From positions 54,841 to 118,840 of the forward strand of contig NZ_SATR01000015.1 of the NCBI RefSeq assembly GCF_004551525.1: DNA of 64,000 nucleotides, read 5' to 3'. Each line of letters opens with the position of its first letter. Within the stretch, counting starts at the first letter, position 1. Below the pieces are notes generated by a model, which was not told the DNA's origin, did no database searches, and worked only from the letters and a program-made list of their open reading frames with translations. Positions 8,694 through 18,253 of the stretch are shown here, piece by piece. The DNA comes from Vibrio ouci. GTDB lineage: Bacteria > Pseudomonadota > Gammaproteobacteria > Enterobacterales > Vibrionaceae. The translations under genes and the position numbers were made by a program.

Positions 8694-9176
8694 ATGGATA
8701 AACTCGAAACGATTTACCAATTCAACAAAGGGTTACTGCAAAGCTTGTCCATTGACTATCAAGAATGGCAGCACGAACCTATTCTCGACTTTGTCACTGA
8801 TGAAAAGGTTGCCAAGGAACTTGGCTGGACGGGCACCCATAGTAAAAGCCTGTTTTTAAAGCTAAAAGGAGCGGGATATGCCCTGCTATTAACCGATAAA
8901 GATAGCCGATTAGACAGTAAGGGGATAAAGGCACTAACAGGCAAGCGACCATCGATTGTCGGTAATGATGAGATGACTAAGGCGATCGGCTGTGTTCCGG
9001 GCGCAGTGTGTCCATTTGGCTTGCCAAGTCATATTCCCATTATCGTTGACCGTAGCCTATTTAGCTCAAAGGAGCTGCTTTACACCCCAGGGAAACCTGA
9101 CTTCACGATTGGTTTACCAAGTTCACGTTTAATGGATATCTTGCAGGCGTTAGAAAACCCTATAATTGAGATGTAA
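8694..9176 (+). CDS. YbaK/EbsC-family protein (aminoacyl-tRNA deacylase-like)
   Basis: A 160-residue cytoplasmic protein with a YbaK/ProX-type editing fold: LFLKLKGAGYALLLTDKDSR near residue 55, the IKALTGKRPSIVG segment, and AIGCVPGAVCPFGL followed by IPIIVDRSLF. Family members hydrolyse mischarged aminoacyl-tRNAs (for example Cys-tRNA-Pro or Ala-tRNA-Pro). The substrate here is unknown. I chose the ATG at 8694, preceded by AGGT; a longer frame would overlap argO by 50 bp. It probably forms an operon with argO and ends at a strong terminator. Confidence 0.82.
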   Translation: MDKLETIYQFNKGLLQSLSIDYQEWQHEPILDFVTDEKVAKELGWTGTHSKSLFLKLKGAGYALLLTDKDSRLDSKGIKALTGKRPSIVGNDEMTKAIGCVPGAVCPFGLPSHIPIIVDRSLFSSKELLYTPGKPDFTIGLPSSRLMDILQALENPIIEM

Positions 9177-9205
9177 AAAAGCGAGGCTCTAGAGCCTCGC
9201 TTTTT
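9176..9205. terminator. Bidirectional terminator between the YbaK-like gene and mscS
   Basis: AAAAAGCGAGGCTCT pairs with AGAGCCTCGCTTTTT in a long uninterrupted palindrome; it serves both converging transcripts. Confidence 0.93.
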
Positions 9206-9225
9206 AATCGTTAGTATCGCTTAGA

Positions 9226-10092
9226 TTAAGCTTCTACTTTGTTCAAGTGAACATCCATTTGTGGGAATGGAATTTCAATACCCGCTTCATCAAGCGCTTC
9301 TTTAATTGCTTGAGTTGAGTCGAAATATACATCCCAGTAATCCGCTGTCTTACACCAAGGGCGAACAACAAAGTTCACTGAAGAGTCAGCAAGAGCCAGA
9401 ACACCGATTTGGATATCAGGATCTTTCAGAATACGCTCATCTTTTTCTAGCGCTTCACGAATTACTTTCTTAGTCTGCTTAAGATCAGCACCGTATGAAA
9501 CACCAATCACAAGGTCAACACGACGCGTTGCATGTCGCGAGTAGTTGGTGATTGGGCTACCAATAACGCCTGAGTTTGGTACTACTACCATTTTGTTATC
9601 AGGTGTTTTCAGTACCGTTTGGAAAATCTGAATTGCTTCTACACTACCAGCTACACCACCGATTTCCACATAGTCACCAGACTTAAATGGACGGAACGCA
9701 ACGATAAGTACACCAGCAGCAAAGTTAGATAGTGAACCTTGTAGCGCAAGACCAACAGCAAGACCGGCTGCACCGATAACCGCTACGACAGAAGCCGTTT
9801 GAACGCCAACACGACCTAATGCTGCAATTAGAACGATAACGAATAGTAGGTAACGAACTAGACCATGCACAAACTCAACAACCGCTTTGTCCATGTCTTT
9901 CTTTTCTAATACTTTAGAAACACTGTTCGCTACTGCTTTTACGATAATATTACCGATAAACAGGATCAGAACCGCTGAGATGATATTCACACCGTACTGA
10001 ACCAGTAAATCAGAATTATTTGTTAGCCATTTTTCTGCGTGGCTTAAACCATCAACTAGGGGAGTTTCAATTCCCGCTGATTCACCTGCCAT
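9226..10092 (-). CDS. mscS: Small-conductance mechanosensitive channel MscS
   Basis: An inner-membrane heptameric channel that opens on membrane tension and releases solutes after hypo-osmotic shock. The 288-residue protein has three transmembrane segments (about 30-52, 70-90, 98-128). The pore helix carries the Gly/Ala pattern GAAGLAVGLALQGSLSNFAA and is followed by FRPFKSGDYVEIGG of the beta domain. Length matches E. coli MscS (286). ATG follows GAGGAT. It sits next to fbaA as in E. coli, but 317 bp apart and probably with its own promoter. Confidence 0.96.
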   Translation of the reverse strand: MAGESAGIETPLVDGLSHAEKWLTNNSDLLVQYGVNIISAVLILFIGNIIVKAVANSVSKVLEKKDMDKAVVEFVHGLVRYLLFVIVLIAALGRVGVQTASVVAVIGAAGLAVGLALQGSLSNFAAGVLIVAFRPFKSGDYVEIGGVAGSVEAIQIFQTVLKTPDNKMVVVPNSGVIGSPITNYSRHATRRVDLVIGVSYGADLKQTKKVIREALEKDERILKDPDIQIGVLALADSSVNFVVRPWCKTADYWDVYFDSTQAIKEALDEAGIEIPFPQMDVHLNKVEA

Positions 10093-10409
10093 ATTTATAT
10101 CCTCTAAAATCTATGAACCAAACTGCTTTCAATTACTAATTAACAACGACATCCCTATACATTCACTAAAGTAATGTCAGTTTTTTGGCACGATATCTCA
10201 CTTTTGACCATTCTCAAAGTCAAGTTTTTGCAAAGAGAGCAAAAACAAAGGATTATCAGAAAACTCTGATATCGGCTTGTTACAGATTACGCAAAGCTTT
10301 TACATTTCACCAGACTTTTTCTTCGCACAGCCGTCTTTAAATCGTGATGTATCAGATATAAAAAAGCCCGCTCAAATGAGCGGACTTTTAAACAATCAGT
10401 TGAGACGAA
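10093..10409. other. 317-bp intergenic region between mscS and fbaA
   Basis: It holds the mscS upstream region, a small inverted repeat GTTTTTGC (10224-10231)/GCAAAAAC (10239-10246), a second ATCAGA/TCTGAT repeat just beyond it, and the fbaA terminator at 10362-10389. No gene is supported; the 61-codon frame running into fbaA antisense has no gene-like features. Confidence 0.5.
10362..10389 (-). terminator. Rho-independent terminator of fbaA
   Basis: Stem of CCGCTC/GAGCGG with an AAAT loop, extended by an A/T stem with one mismatch. The minus-strand transcript ends in Ts. Confidence 0.85.
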
Positions 10410-11486
10410 TTATAGTACGTCTACTGCGTTTAGGTCAGCGAATGCTTTCTCAAGACGAGTAACCATAGAAGCTTGACCAGCACGTAGCCATACGCGTGGA
10501 TCGTAGTACTTCTTGTTTGGCGCAGCTTCGCCAGTTGGGTTACCGATTTGACCTTGTAGGAAATCGAAGTTGTCAGCAGAGTACTGACGGATACCGTCCC
10601 AAGTTGCCCACTGTGTATCAGTATCGATGTTCATTTTGATAACACCGTAGCCGATAGACTCTTGGATTTCTTCTTCAGAAGAACCAGAACCACCGTGGAA
10701 TACGAAGTTTAGAGCGTTAGGTGCAATACCGAACTTCTCTGCACAGTATGCTTGAGAATCACGTAGGATAGTTGGAGTAAGTACAACGTTACCAGCTTGG
10801 TAAACACCGTGTACGTTACCGAAAGAAGCAGCGATTGTGAAACGTGGGCTAACAGCCATTAGTTTCTCGTAAGCGTACGCTACGTCTTCTGGAGAAGTGT
10901 AAAGCTCAGATGCGTCCATATCAGAGTTATCAACGCCGTCTTCTTCACCACCAGTACAACCAAGTTCGATCTCGATTGTCATGTTCATTTTAGCCATGCG
11001 CTCTAGGTACTTAGCACATGTTTCGATGTTCTCTTCTAGAGACTCTTCAGAAAGGTCTAGCATGTGAGAAGAGAATAGAGGCTTACCAGTTTGAGCGAAG
11101 AACTCTTCACCCGCGTCTAGTAGACCGTCGATCCATGGAAGAAGTTTCTTAGCAGCGTGGTCAGTGTGTAGGATAACTGGAACACCGTAAGCTTCAGCTA
11201 CAGCGTGAACGTATTTAGCACCAGCTACAGCACCAAGGATTTGAGCACCTTGACCTTCAAGTTTAACGCCTTTACCAGCGAAGAAAGCTGCACCGCCGTT
11301 AGAGAACTGAACAACAACAGGAGATTTAACTTTCGCTGCTGCTTCTAGTACTGCGTTTACAGAGTCAGTACCAACAACGTTTACTGCTGGAAGTGCAAAT
11401 TTGTTCTCTTTTGCTACTTCAAATACTTTCTGTACGTCGTCGCCAGAGATAACACCTGGTTTTACGAAATCGAAGATCTTAGACAT
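10410..11486 (-). CDS. fbaA: Fructose-bisphosphate aldolase, class II
   Basis: The zinc enzyme that reversibly cleaves fructose-1,6-bisphosphate to dihydroxyacetone phosphate and glyceraldehyde-3-phosphate. The 358 residues match E. coli FbaA (359). Visible are the metal site VPVILHTDHAAKKLLPW, the MDLS/ELGCTGGEEDGVDN active-site region, VHGVYQAGNVVL and FHGGSGSSEEEI. ATG follows AGGATTAAATCC. Codon bias indicates high expression. It lies downstream of pgk on the same strand with a 153-bp gap holding a hairpin and a PurR-like palindrome, so it may have its own promoter besides read-through from pgk. Confidence 0.98.
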   Translation of the reverse strand: MSKIFDFVKPGVISGDDVQKVFEVAKENKFALPAVNVVGTDSVNAVLEAAAKVKSPVVVQFSNGGAAFFAGKGVKLEGQGAQILGAVAGAKYVHAVAEAYGVPVILHTDHAAKKLLPWIDGLLDAGEEFFAQTGKPLFSSHMLDLSEESLEENIETCAKYLERMAKMNMTIEIELGCTGGEEDGVDNSDMDASELYTSPEDVAYAYEKLMAVSPRFTIAASFGNVHGVYQAGNVVLTPTILRDSQAYCAEKFGIAPNALNFVFHGGSGSSEEEIQESIGYGVIKMNIDTDTQWATWDGIRQYSADNFDFLQGQIGNPTGEAAPNKKYYDPRVWLRAGQASMVTRLEKAFADLNAVDVL

Positions 11487-11544
11487 GGATTTAATCCTAT
11501 TTATCTGTCGTTTTAAAAATAAAACTTGTTAAGTTTAAATTCTT

Positions 11545-11556
11545 GCAAACGTTTGC
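11545..11556. promoter_or_regulatory. PurR-like (LacI-family) operator upstream of fbaA
   Basis: GCAAACGTTTGC is a perfect 12-bp palindrome identical to the core of the PurR consensus (ACGCAAACGTTTGCGT), 58 bp upstream of the fbaA start codon. The flanking bases fit less well (TT on the left, TC on the right). Other LacI-family repressors, such as Cra or GntR-I types, recognise related cores. Confidence 0.5.
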
Positions 11557-11604
11557 TCACAACTCGCGCTATTCTAGCAAAAAAGTGTGATGTGCAGCAA
11601 ACAA

Positions 11605-11633
11605 GAAAGCGGGAGATTAACTCTCCCGCTTTC
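11605..11633 (-). terminator. Hairpin between pgk and fbaA (partial terminator or processing site)
   Basis: GAAAGCGGGAGA pairs with TCTCCCGCTTTC (12 bp, 5-nt loop), 6 bp after the pgk stop. The T-run on the minus strand is poor (TTGTTTGC). It may therefore act as a leaky terminator or as a 3' stabiliser of pgk mRNA rather than a full stop. Confidence 0.65.
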
Positions 11634-11639
11634 ACTTAA

Positions 11640-12800
11640 TTACTTAGCGCGCTCTTCAAGCATTGCTACTGCAGGAAGTACTTTACCTTCTACGAACTCA
11701 AGGAATGCACCACCACCAGTAGAGATGTAAGATACGTCAGCTTTGATACCGAACTTGTCGATAGCTGCTAGCGTGTCACCACCACCTGCTACAGAGAAAC
11801 CTGCAGATTCAGCGATTGCTTTAGAGATGCCAGCTGTACCCGCTTCGAAGTTCTTGAATTCGAATACGCCTACAGGGCCGTTCCAAAGGATAGTTTTTGC
11901 GTTAGCGATGATTTCAGCTAGTGCTGCAGTTGAATCTGGACCTAGGTCGAAGATCATGTCGTCATCAGCAACTTCAGATACGTGCTTGATTTCAGCTTCT
12001 GCGTTCTCGTCGAAAGCTTTTGCACATGCAACGTCAGTCGCAACTGGGATTGCACACTCTTTCATTAGCTTCTGAGCCGTTTCAACTAGGTCCGCTTCGT
12101 ATAGAGACTTACCTACGTTGTGGCCTTCAGCAGCGATGAACGTGTTTGCAATACCACCACCAACAACAAGTTGGTCAGCAACTTTAGATAGAGATTCTAG
12201 AACGGTTAGTTTAGTAGAAACTTTAGAACCACCAACGATAGCAACTAGTGGACGCTCTGGGTTATCCATTGCTTTACCTAGTGCTTCAAGTTCAGCAGCT
12301 AGTAGAGGACCAGCACACGCAACAGGTGCGTTCATACCAACACCGTGAGTAGACGCTTGAGCACGGTGAGCCGTACCGAATGCATCCATTACGAAGATGT
12401 CACATAGTGCAGCGTACTTCTTAGATAGCTCTTCTTCGTTCTTCTTCTCGCCTTTGTTAAAGCGAACGTTTTCAAGAACAACAAGTTCACCTGTGTTTAG
12501 CTCTAGGCCATCTAGGTAATCTTTCGCTAGTTTAACTTCGCAATCTAGTGCGTCGTTTAGGTAGTTAACTACAGGTTGTAGAGAGAACTCTTCTGCGTAT
12601 TCACCTTCAGTTGGACGACCTAGGTGAGAAGTAACCATAACTTTAGCGCCTGCTTCTAGACAGTGCTTGATCGTTGGTAGAGATGCTAGGATACGTGCAT
12701 CAGAAGTCACTTTGCCTTCTTTTACTGGTACGTTTAGGTCCGCACGGATAAATACACGTTTACCTGCTAGTTCCAGGTCAGTCATCTTGATTACAGACAT
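11640..12800 (-). CDS. pgk: Phosphoglycerate kinase
   Basis: Transfers phosphate from 1,3-bisphosphoglycerate to ADP in glycolysis and works in reverse in gluconeogenesis; cytoplasmic monomer. The product has 386 residues (E. coli 387). I chose the ATG giving [15 protein letters not shown], the family's usual start, preceded by GAGAGGA; an upstream in-frame codon would add five residues. Landmarks are [50 protein letters not shown] and [18 protein letters not shown]. It lies between epd and fbaA on the same strand, as in E. coli, and is strongly codon-biased. Confidence 0.98.
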   Translation of the reverse strand: MSVIKMTDLELAGKRVFIRADLNVPVKEGKVTSDARILASLPTIKHCLEAGAKVMVTSHLGRPTEGEYAEEFSLQPVVNYLNDALDCEVKLAKDYLDGLELNTGELVVLENVRFNKGEKKNEEELSKKYAALCDIFVMDAFGTAHRAQASTHGVGMNAPVACAGPLLAAELEALGKAMDNPERPLVAIVGGSKVSTKLTVLESLSKVADQLVVGGGIANTFIAAEGHNVGKSLYEADLVETAQKLMKECAIPVATDVACAKAFDENAEAEIKHVSEVADDDMIFDLGPDSTAALAEIIANAKTILWNGPVGVFEFKNFEAGTAGISKAIAESAGFSVAGGGDTLAAIDKFGIKADVSYISTGGGAFLEFVEGKVLPAVAMLEERAK

Positions 12801-12953
12801 GATGTGTCCTCTCAAATATTCAATAAGTAAAGTTTTTCAGTAGCCCGGCAACCCTGCCAGACCTATAAATTCTTCAAACTGGTTTTGATATGGAGTCGTT
12901 GATTATTTATTTCAAGTATAAAAATAAATATTTCTCCAGCGCTGCGTTACGAC

Positions 12954-13994
12954 TTATTTTGCAGCTTGCATTGCGAGCGCCGTATCCAGCATGCGGTTCG
13001 CAAAGCCCCATTCGTTGTCACACCAAACAAGCATTTTAACTAAGTGCCCGTTACTCACTCGTGTCTGTGTACCATCGACAATCGCGCTATGGGGATCATG
13101 ATTAAAGTCGATAGAAACGAGCGGCGCTTCAGTATAGTCAACAATGCCCTGTAATGTACACTGAGATGCGTTAACAATGGTTTGATTTACGTCATTAACT
13201 TTCACATTTGTATTAATTGTGACACTTAAATCCATCGCTGTGACGTTAACAGTAGGCACTCGTACTGAAATTGCCTCAAATTTGTTAGAAAATTTCGGGA
13301 AGATTCTTTCAATACCCTTATGCAACTTAGTGTCCACCGGAATGATGGATTGGCTCGCTGCGCGAGTACGTCTTAAGTCGGAATGGTAAGCATCAATGAC
13401 CTGCTGATCGTTCATTGATGAATGAATGGTAGTAATGGTGCCAGATTCGATTTCAAAAGCATCATCAAGGGCTTTGATAATAGGAACGATACAGTTAGTC
13501 GTACACGAACCGTTGGAGACAACCTTGTGTTCGGCTTTTAGCGTGTCGTGGTTCACACCATAGATAATGGTGTTGTCTAAATCACTCGCACCTGGATGCG
13601 AAAACAGCACTTTTTTAGCGCCAGCCTTGATATGCTCCTGACCATCAGCTTGAGAGCCAAATACGCCAGTACAATCTAGAACTAAATCGACTTCTAGATC
13701 TCGCCATGGCAAAAGCTCGATATCGCTTAAATGCAGAATGCGGATTGAGTCAAACTCCCCCGTCCCTTCATGCGGTGCATCATGGTGAACATAGATATGC
13801 TCTTGATCATTGGAAATCTTCTTACCAAAACGCCCATGGCTGGTGTCATATTGAAGTAGATGCGCCATGGCATCCGGCTGAGCCAGCTCATTCACCGCTA
13901 CAACTTTGATTTTTTGATTCTTTCCACTTTCATATACTGCACGCAGTACATTACGACCGATACGTCCAAATCCATTGATCGCAACTTTTAGCAT
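12954..13994 (-). CDS. epd: D-erythrose-4-phosphate dehydrogenase
   Basis: A GAPDH-family NAD enzyme that oxidises erythrose-4-phosphate to 4-phosphoerythronate for de novo pyridoxal phosphate synthesis. The 346-residue protein begins with the Rossmann motif [15 protein letters not shown] and carries the catalytic cysteine in [22 protein letters not shown] and [14 protein letters not shown] complete the family pattern. I prefer Epd to GapA because of its place before pgk-fbaA and the Epd-like [16 protein letters not shown]. Codon bias is milder than in pgk and fbaA. The 153-bp gap to pgk holds no clear terminator, so read-through is likely. Confidence 0.92.
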   Translation of the reverse strand: MLKVAINGFGRIGRNVLRAVYESGKNQKIKVVAVNELAQPDAMAHLLQYDTSHGRFGKKISNDQEHIYVHHDAPHEGTGEFDSIRILHLSDIELLPWRDLEVDLVLDCTGVFGSQADGQEHIKAGAKKVLFSHPGASDLDNTIIYGVNHDTLKAEHKVVSNGSCTTNCIVPIIKALDDAFEIESGTITTIHSSMNDQQVIDAYHSDLRRTRAASQSIIPVDTKLHKGIERIFPKFSNKFEAISVRVPTVNVTAMDLSVTINTNVKVNDVNQTIVNASQCTLQGIVDYTEAPLVSIDFNHDPHSAIVDGTQTRVSNGHLVKMLVWCDNEWGFANRMLDTALAMQAAK

Positions 13995-14194
13995 GATTCC
14001 ATCGCCCTACATGATTTTCGTGTCACAAATAGTAACCGATAGCCATCCAAAGCGCATTAAATTCGTGATATGCACCGAAGCATTGATTTTATAAAACTTG
14101 ATCAATATATAAACGATATGTTTTATTGGCAGATAGATAAGTGATTTTCTGTTGGCTGTTTCTTTTCTAGTTTCATCAACCAAAGGAAATGACT

Positions 14195-14401
14195 ATGTCT
14201 GGTTACCCAGCTACCCACTTTTGTAAGCAATGCTCACAAGAAACGCCTCATAGCGAAATCTTAGTAAGAAAGACGAGCAGCTACGATACTGATCGTTCGT
14301 TGCTTGGAAGAGTTAAGCTGATGGCTCACACCTTTATCAACGGTGGACATTACTACGACATGGATCGATACGTGACGTGTAAAGTATGTGGTCGCAAATA
14401 A
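14195..14401 (+). CDS. Small zinc-ribbon-like protein of unknown function
   Basis: A 68-residue protein with two cysteine pairs, HFCKQCSQETPH near the N-terminus and VTCKVCGRK at the C-terminus, which could bind one zinc ion as a split ribbon. Between them is a basic and aromatic stretch (RVKLMAHTFINGGHYYDMDR). I chose the ATG at 14195 because AAGGA lies 7 bp upstream; another ATG sits 6 bp earlier. It is transcribed away from epd and ends before a terminator. I do not recognise a named family. A role in nucleic-acid or protein binding would be a guess. Confidence 0.7.
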   Translation: MSGYPATHFCKQCSQETPHSEILVRKTSSYDTDRSLLGRVKLMAHTFINGGHYYDMDRYVTCKVCGRK

Positions 14402-14459
14402 AAAGATAACTGGGGTAATGAGTTTGAATAAACTTTAAACTCACTGAAGCCAATATAAA

Positions 14460-14485
14460 AAAACCGAGCCAAATGGCTCGGTTTT
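14460..14485. terminator. Bidirectional terminator between the zinc-ribbon gene and tktA
   Basis: AAAACCGAGCC/GGCTCGGTTTT, an 11-bp stem with AAAT loop and flanking A and T runs, between convergent genes. Confidence 0.92.
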
Positions 14486-14510
14486 CTATTTTTCGTCGAC
14501 ACGAACTAAA

Positions 14511-16505
14511 TTAAGAAAGTAGCTCTTTCGCTGTCTTCACAACATTTTCAGTAGTGAAACCGAACATCTTGAACAGTTCGCCTGCTGGAGCAGATTCACC
14601 GAATGTAGTCATACCGATGATCTTGCCGCCAAAGCCAACGTACTTGTACCAGAAGTCAGCGATGCCAGCTTCAACAGCGATACGTGCCGTTACGTCTGAT
14701 GGCAGTACAGACTCACGGTACTGCGCGTCTTGCTTGTCGAATGCATCTGTTGATGGCATTGAAACAACGCGTACTTGCTTACCTTCAGCTGTTAGCTGTG
14801 CTGCTGCTTCTACTGCTAGCTCAACTTCAGAACCTGTCGCGATAAGGATAAGCTCTGGTTTGCCTGCACAATCTTTCAGGATGTAAGCACCTTTAGCGAT
14901 GTTAGCAACCTGCTCTGCATCACGCTCTTGCTGTGCAAGGTTTTGACGAGAGAAGATTAGCGACGTTGGGCCATCTTTACGCTCGATAGCCAGTTTCCAA
15001 GCCACTGCAGATTCAACTTGGTCACATGGGCGCCATGTGCTCATGTTTGGTGTTAGACGTAGAGATGCCATTTGCTCAACTGGTTGGTGAGTTGGACCAT
15101 CTTCGCCAAGACCGATAGAGTCGTGCGTGTACACTTGGATGTTCTGAACTTTCATCAGAGCAGCCATACGCATTGCGTTACGTGCGTATTCCATGAACAT
15201 TAGGAAAGTTGCACCGTATGGTACGAAACCACCGTGTAGTGCAATACCGTTCATGATAGCTGTCATACCGAATTCACGTACACCGTAGTGAATGTAGTTA
15301 CCAGACGCATCTTCAGCAGATACTGACTTAGAACCAGACCACATAGTTAGGTTAGAAGGTGCAAGGTCAGCAGAGCCGCCTAGGAATTCAGGTAGCATAG
15401 CACCGAACGCTTCTAGTGCGTTTTGAGACGCTTTACGTGATGCGATGTTTGCAGGGTTTGCTTGAAGATCTGCAATGATTGCGTTTGCTTTCTCTTCCCA
15501 CTGCGCTGGTAGCTCACCGTTTAGACGACGTTTAAGCTCTGCCGCTTCAGTTGGGTAAGCTGCCGCGTAGGCGTCAAACTTAGCATTCCAAGCCGCTTCT
15601 TTTGCTGCGCCTGCTTCTTTCGCATCCCACTCTGCGTATACGTCAGCAGGGATTTCAAATGGACCGTGCTCCCAACCAAGTTGCTTGCGAGTCGCTGCAA
15701 TTTCTTCAGCGCCTAGTGGTGCACCGTGACAGTCGTGTGAACCAGACTTGTTAGGAGAACCGAAACCGATAATAGTTTTAGTACAAATTAGCGTTGGACG
15801 AGGATCCGCTTTCGCCGCAACAATTGCTGCGTTAATAGCTTCAGAATCGTGACCGTCTACTGCTGGAATTACATGCCAACCGTACGCTTTAAAACGCTTA
15901 GGCGTATCGTCAGAGAACCAACCTTCAACTTCACCGTCGATAGAGATGCCGTTGTCATCCCAGAAAGCGATTAGCTTACCAAGACCTAGCGTACCCGCTA
16001 GAGAACATGCTTCGTGAGAAATACCTTCCATCAGACAGCCATCACCCATGAATGCATAAGTGAAGTGGTCAACAATGTCGTGACCTTCTTTGTTGAACTG
16101 TGCTGCTAGAGTCTTCTCAGCTAGCGCCATACCCACAGCGTTAGTGATACCTTGACCTAGAGGACCCGTTGTTGTTTCGATACCTGGTGCGTAACCGTAC
16201 TCTGGGTGACCTGGAGTCTTAGAGTGAAGCTGACGGAAGTTTTTCAGATCGTCAATCGATAGCTCGTAACCTGCAAGATGCAGTAGAGAGTAAATCAGCA
16301 TTGAACCATGGCCGTTCGAAAGAACAAAACGGTCGCGGTCAGCCCACTCTGGGTTAGCTGGGTTGTGATTTAGGTGAGAACGCCAAAGAACTTCAGCGAT
16401 GTCAGCCATACCCATAGGTGCACCTGGGTGACCAGAGTTAGCTTGTTGTACACCATCCATACTTAGAGCACGGATTGCGTTTGCGAGATGTTGACGAGAA
16501 GACAT
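14511..16505 (-). CDS. tktA: Transketolase
   Basis: A thiamine-diphosphate enzyme moving two-carbon units between sugar phosphates in the pentose phosphate pathway. The 664 residues match E. coli TktA (663). I chose the ATG giving [14 protein letters not shown] because CAGGAG lies just upstream; an earlier in-frame start adds ten residues. Landmarks are [18 protein letters not shown], the ThDP region [40 protein letters not shown], and [17 protein letters not shown]. It is codon-biased for high expression. The upstream region carries PurR-like boxes shared with the divergent metK. Confidence 0.97.
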   Translation of the reverse strand: MSSRQHLANAIRALSMDGVQQANSGHPGAPMGMADIAEVLWRSHLNHNPANPEWADRDRFVLSNGHGSMLIYSLLHLAGYELSIDDLKNFRQLHSKTPGHPEYGYAPGIETTTGPLGQGITNAVGMALAEKTLAAQFNKEGHDIVDHFTYAFMGDGCLMEGISHEACSLAGTLGLGKLIAFWDDNGISIDGEVEGWFSDDTPKRFKAYGWHVIPAVDGHDSEAINAAIVAAKADPRPTLICTKTIIGFGSPNKSGSHDCHGAPLGAEEIAATRKQLGWEHGPFEIPADVYAEWDAKEAGAAKEAAWNAKFDAYAAAYPTEAAELKRRLNGELPAQWEEKANAIIADLQANPANIASRKASQNALEAFGAMLPEFLGGSADLAPSNLTMWSGSKSVSAEDASGNYIHYGVREFGMTAIMNGIALHGGFVPYGATFLMFMEYARNAMRMAALMKVQNIQVYTHDSIGLGEDGPTHQPVEQMASLRLTPNMSTWRPCDQVESAVAWKLAIERKDGPTSLIFSRQNLAQQERDAEQVANIAKGAYILKDCAGKPELILIATGSEVELAVEAAAQLTAEGKQVRVVSMPSTDAFDKQDAQYRESVLPSDVTARIAVEAGIADFWYKYVGFGGKIIGMTTFGESAPAGELFKMFGFTTENVVKTAKELLS

Positions 16506-16578
16506 GTCAGCTCCTGAATGCATTAAGCGAATCAAATAAGTGTGTGAATAATAATTCTCTCAAAGCACTTGGGGCACT

Positions 16579-16590
16579 GCAAACGTTTTC
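16579..16590. promoter_or_regulatory. PurR-like box 1 upstream of tktA
   Basis: GCAAACGTTTTC matches the PurR core in 11 of 12 positions, 74 bp upstream of the tktA start codon. Confidence 0.45.
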
Positions 16591-16664
16591 CAAGCCAAAA
16601 GCTCACAATTTTCTGAGATTTCGCTCCCTTTACCATCAAGTTGTCTATATATAACCGCAGTAAA

Positions 16665-16676
16665 GCAAACGTTTAG
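16665..16676. promoter_or_regulatory. PurR-like box 2 between tktA and metK
   Basis: GCAAACGTTTAG keeps the left half and centre of the PurR core, 86 bp from box 1 (about eight helical turns), a spacing that would permit looping. Confidence 0.4.
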
Positions 16677-16728
16677 TTATGATTGATGAAAAAAAAGAGC
16701 TTGTAATTCGAGCAATCAAAATTAGAAT

Positions 16729-16752
16729 AGACGTCTAGATGTAGATACACCT
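16729..16752. promoter_or_regulatory. MetJ operator (tandem met boxes) upstream of metK
   Basis: Three contiguous 8-mers: AGACGTCT (perfect consensus), AGATGTAG (5 of 8) and ATACACCT (5 of 8). MetJ with S-adenosylmethionine binds tandem 8-bp met boxes, so this would give feedback repression of metK. Confidence 0.75.
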
Positions 16753-16825
16753 ACAATTACTAATATTATTTAATGGTGATGAGTTAATAAAACTGGTCAC
16801 TCTCAATCGATAAAGTGGAGCTCAC

Positions 16826-17980
16826 ATGGCTAAGCACCTGTTCACTTCTGAGTCAGTATCAGAAGGTCATCCAGATAAAATTGCAGACCAAATTTCTGAT
16901 GCAGTACTTGATGCGATTCTAGAACAAGACCCAAAGGCACGTGTTGCGTGTGAAACTTACGTAAAAACCGGCATGGTAATGGTTGGTGGTGAAGTAACAA
17001 CGTCGGCATGGGTTGATATCGAAGAGATCACTCGTGAGACAGTACGTGAAATTGGTTACGTTCACTCAGACATGGGTTTTGATGCTGATTCTTGTGCAGT
17101 TCTAAACACTATCGGTAAGCAGTCTCCAGACATCAACCAAGGCGTTGATAAAGCAGACCCTAAAGATCAGGGCGCTGGCGACCAAGGCATCATGTTTGGT
17201 TACGCAACCAACGAAACTGAAATTCTAATGCCTGCACCAATTACTTACTCTCACCGTCTTGTAGAAAAGCAAGCTGAAGTACGTAAGAGCGGCAAGTTAG
17301 ACTTCCTTCGTCCAGATGCGAAATCTCAGGTAACGTTCCAATACGACCAAGGTAAGATTGTTGGTATCGATGCGGTTGTTCTTTCAACTCAGCACTGTGA
17401 TTCAATCTCAACTCCAGATCTACGTGAAGCGGTAATGGAAGAGATCATCAAGCCAGTACTGCCTTCTGAGTGGATCAACAAAGAGACTAACTTCTTCATC
17501 AACCCAACTGGCCGTTTCGTAATCGGTGGCCCAATGGGTGACTGTGGTCTAACTGGTCGTAAAATCATCGTAGATACCTACGGCGGCGCGGCTCGTCACG
17601 GTGGCGGTGCATTCTCTGGTAAAGATCCTTCAAAAGTAGACCGCTCTGCAGCATACGCAGCACGTTACGTAGCGAAAAACATCGTAGCGGCTGGCATGGC
17701 TGACCGTTGTGAAATCCAACTTTCTTACGCAATCGGTGTAGCAGATCCAACGTCTATCATGGTTGAAACGTTCGGTACTGAAAAAGTAGCTCACGAGATC
17801 ATCATCGAAGCTGTTCGTCAGAACTTCGACCTACGTCCATACGGTCTACAAGAAATGCTGAACCTACTTCAGCCTATCTATAAGAAGACAGCGGCATACG
17901 GTCACTTCGGTCGTGAAGAGTTCCCATGGGAAGCAACAGACAAAGCAGCGATTCTTGCAGAGTTTGCTGGTCTTAAGTAA
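16826..17980 (+). CDS. metK: S-adenosylmethionine synthetase
   Basis: Makes S-adenosylmethionine from methionine and ATP; cytoplasmic tetramer. The 384 residues equal the E. coli enzyme. It starts [20 protein letters not shown] and carries [15 protein letters not shown] (methionine/ATP site) and the P-loop-like [19 protein letters not shown]. The ATG follows GTGGAG. It lies divergent from tktA, behind a MetJ operator, and is codon-biased. It ends in a strong terminator. Confidence 0.98.
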   Translation: MAKHLFTSESVSEGHPDKIADQISDAVLDAILEQDPKARVACETYVKTGMVMVGGEVTTSAWVDIEEITRETVREIGYVHSDMGFDADSCAVLNTIGKQSPDINQGVDKADPKDQGAGDQGIMFGYATNETEILMPAPITYSHRLVEKQAEVRKSGKLDFLRPDAKSQVTFQYDQGKIVGIDAVVLSTQHCDSISTPDLREAVMEEIIKPVLPSEWINKETNFFINPTGRFVIGGPMGDCGLTGRKIIVDTYGGAARHGGGAFSGKDPSKVDRSAAYAARYVAKNIVAAGMADRCEIQLSYAIGVADPTSIMVETFGTEKVAHEIIIEAVRQNFDLRPYGLQEMLNLLQPIYKKTAAYGHFGREEFPWEATDKAAILAEFAGLK

Positions 17981-18005
17981 TTAGAATTTAAGACTTAATA
18001 GAATT

Positions 18006-18039
18006 AAAAAGGGCTTTTGGGTAACCAAAGGCCCTTTTT
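18006..18039 (+). terminator. Rho-independent terminator of metK
   Basis: AAAAAGGGC/GCCCTTTTT stem with an extended TTTGG/CCAAA upper part, followed by Ts; 26 bp after the stop codon. Confidence 0.9.
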
Positions 18040-18253
18040 CTTTAGGGATAAATTTATGGCGTAAATTTGTATTTTTTTGCCATGGGGTCAATAGTTAAAA
18101 ATATGTTAACGAGTAATTTCTGCGATTGAAACCTCGTTAGCGTTAACTGATGCGCCGCTTACATCCCAGACGTCGCCAAGCCGGGCATCGAGTTTCCCAC
18201 GCTAAATTTGCCAACGAATTTAGTCTACGTAGAGAATCGATCAAGGAGGATGT

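Larger units (their letters stand above)
16506..16825. other. 320-bp divergent control region between tktA and metK
   Basis: It contains two PurR-like boxes (nearer tktA) and a MetJ box array (nearer metK), listed separately. A CTATATATAA stretch at about 16645 may be part of a promoter. No gene is visible. Confidence 0.6.

Noticed and set aside
16681..16825. SAM riboswitch upstream of metK
   Set aside because: No conserved riboswitch core is visible; tandem MetJ boxes explain control.
18107..18139. TAACGAG/CTCGTTA repeat upstream of the DUF2189 gene
   Set aside because: Only 7 bp around a 19-nt loop; could be chance.
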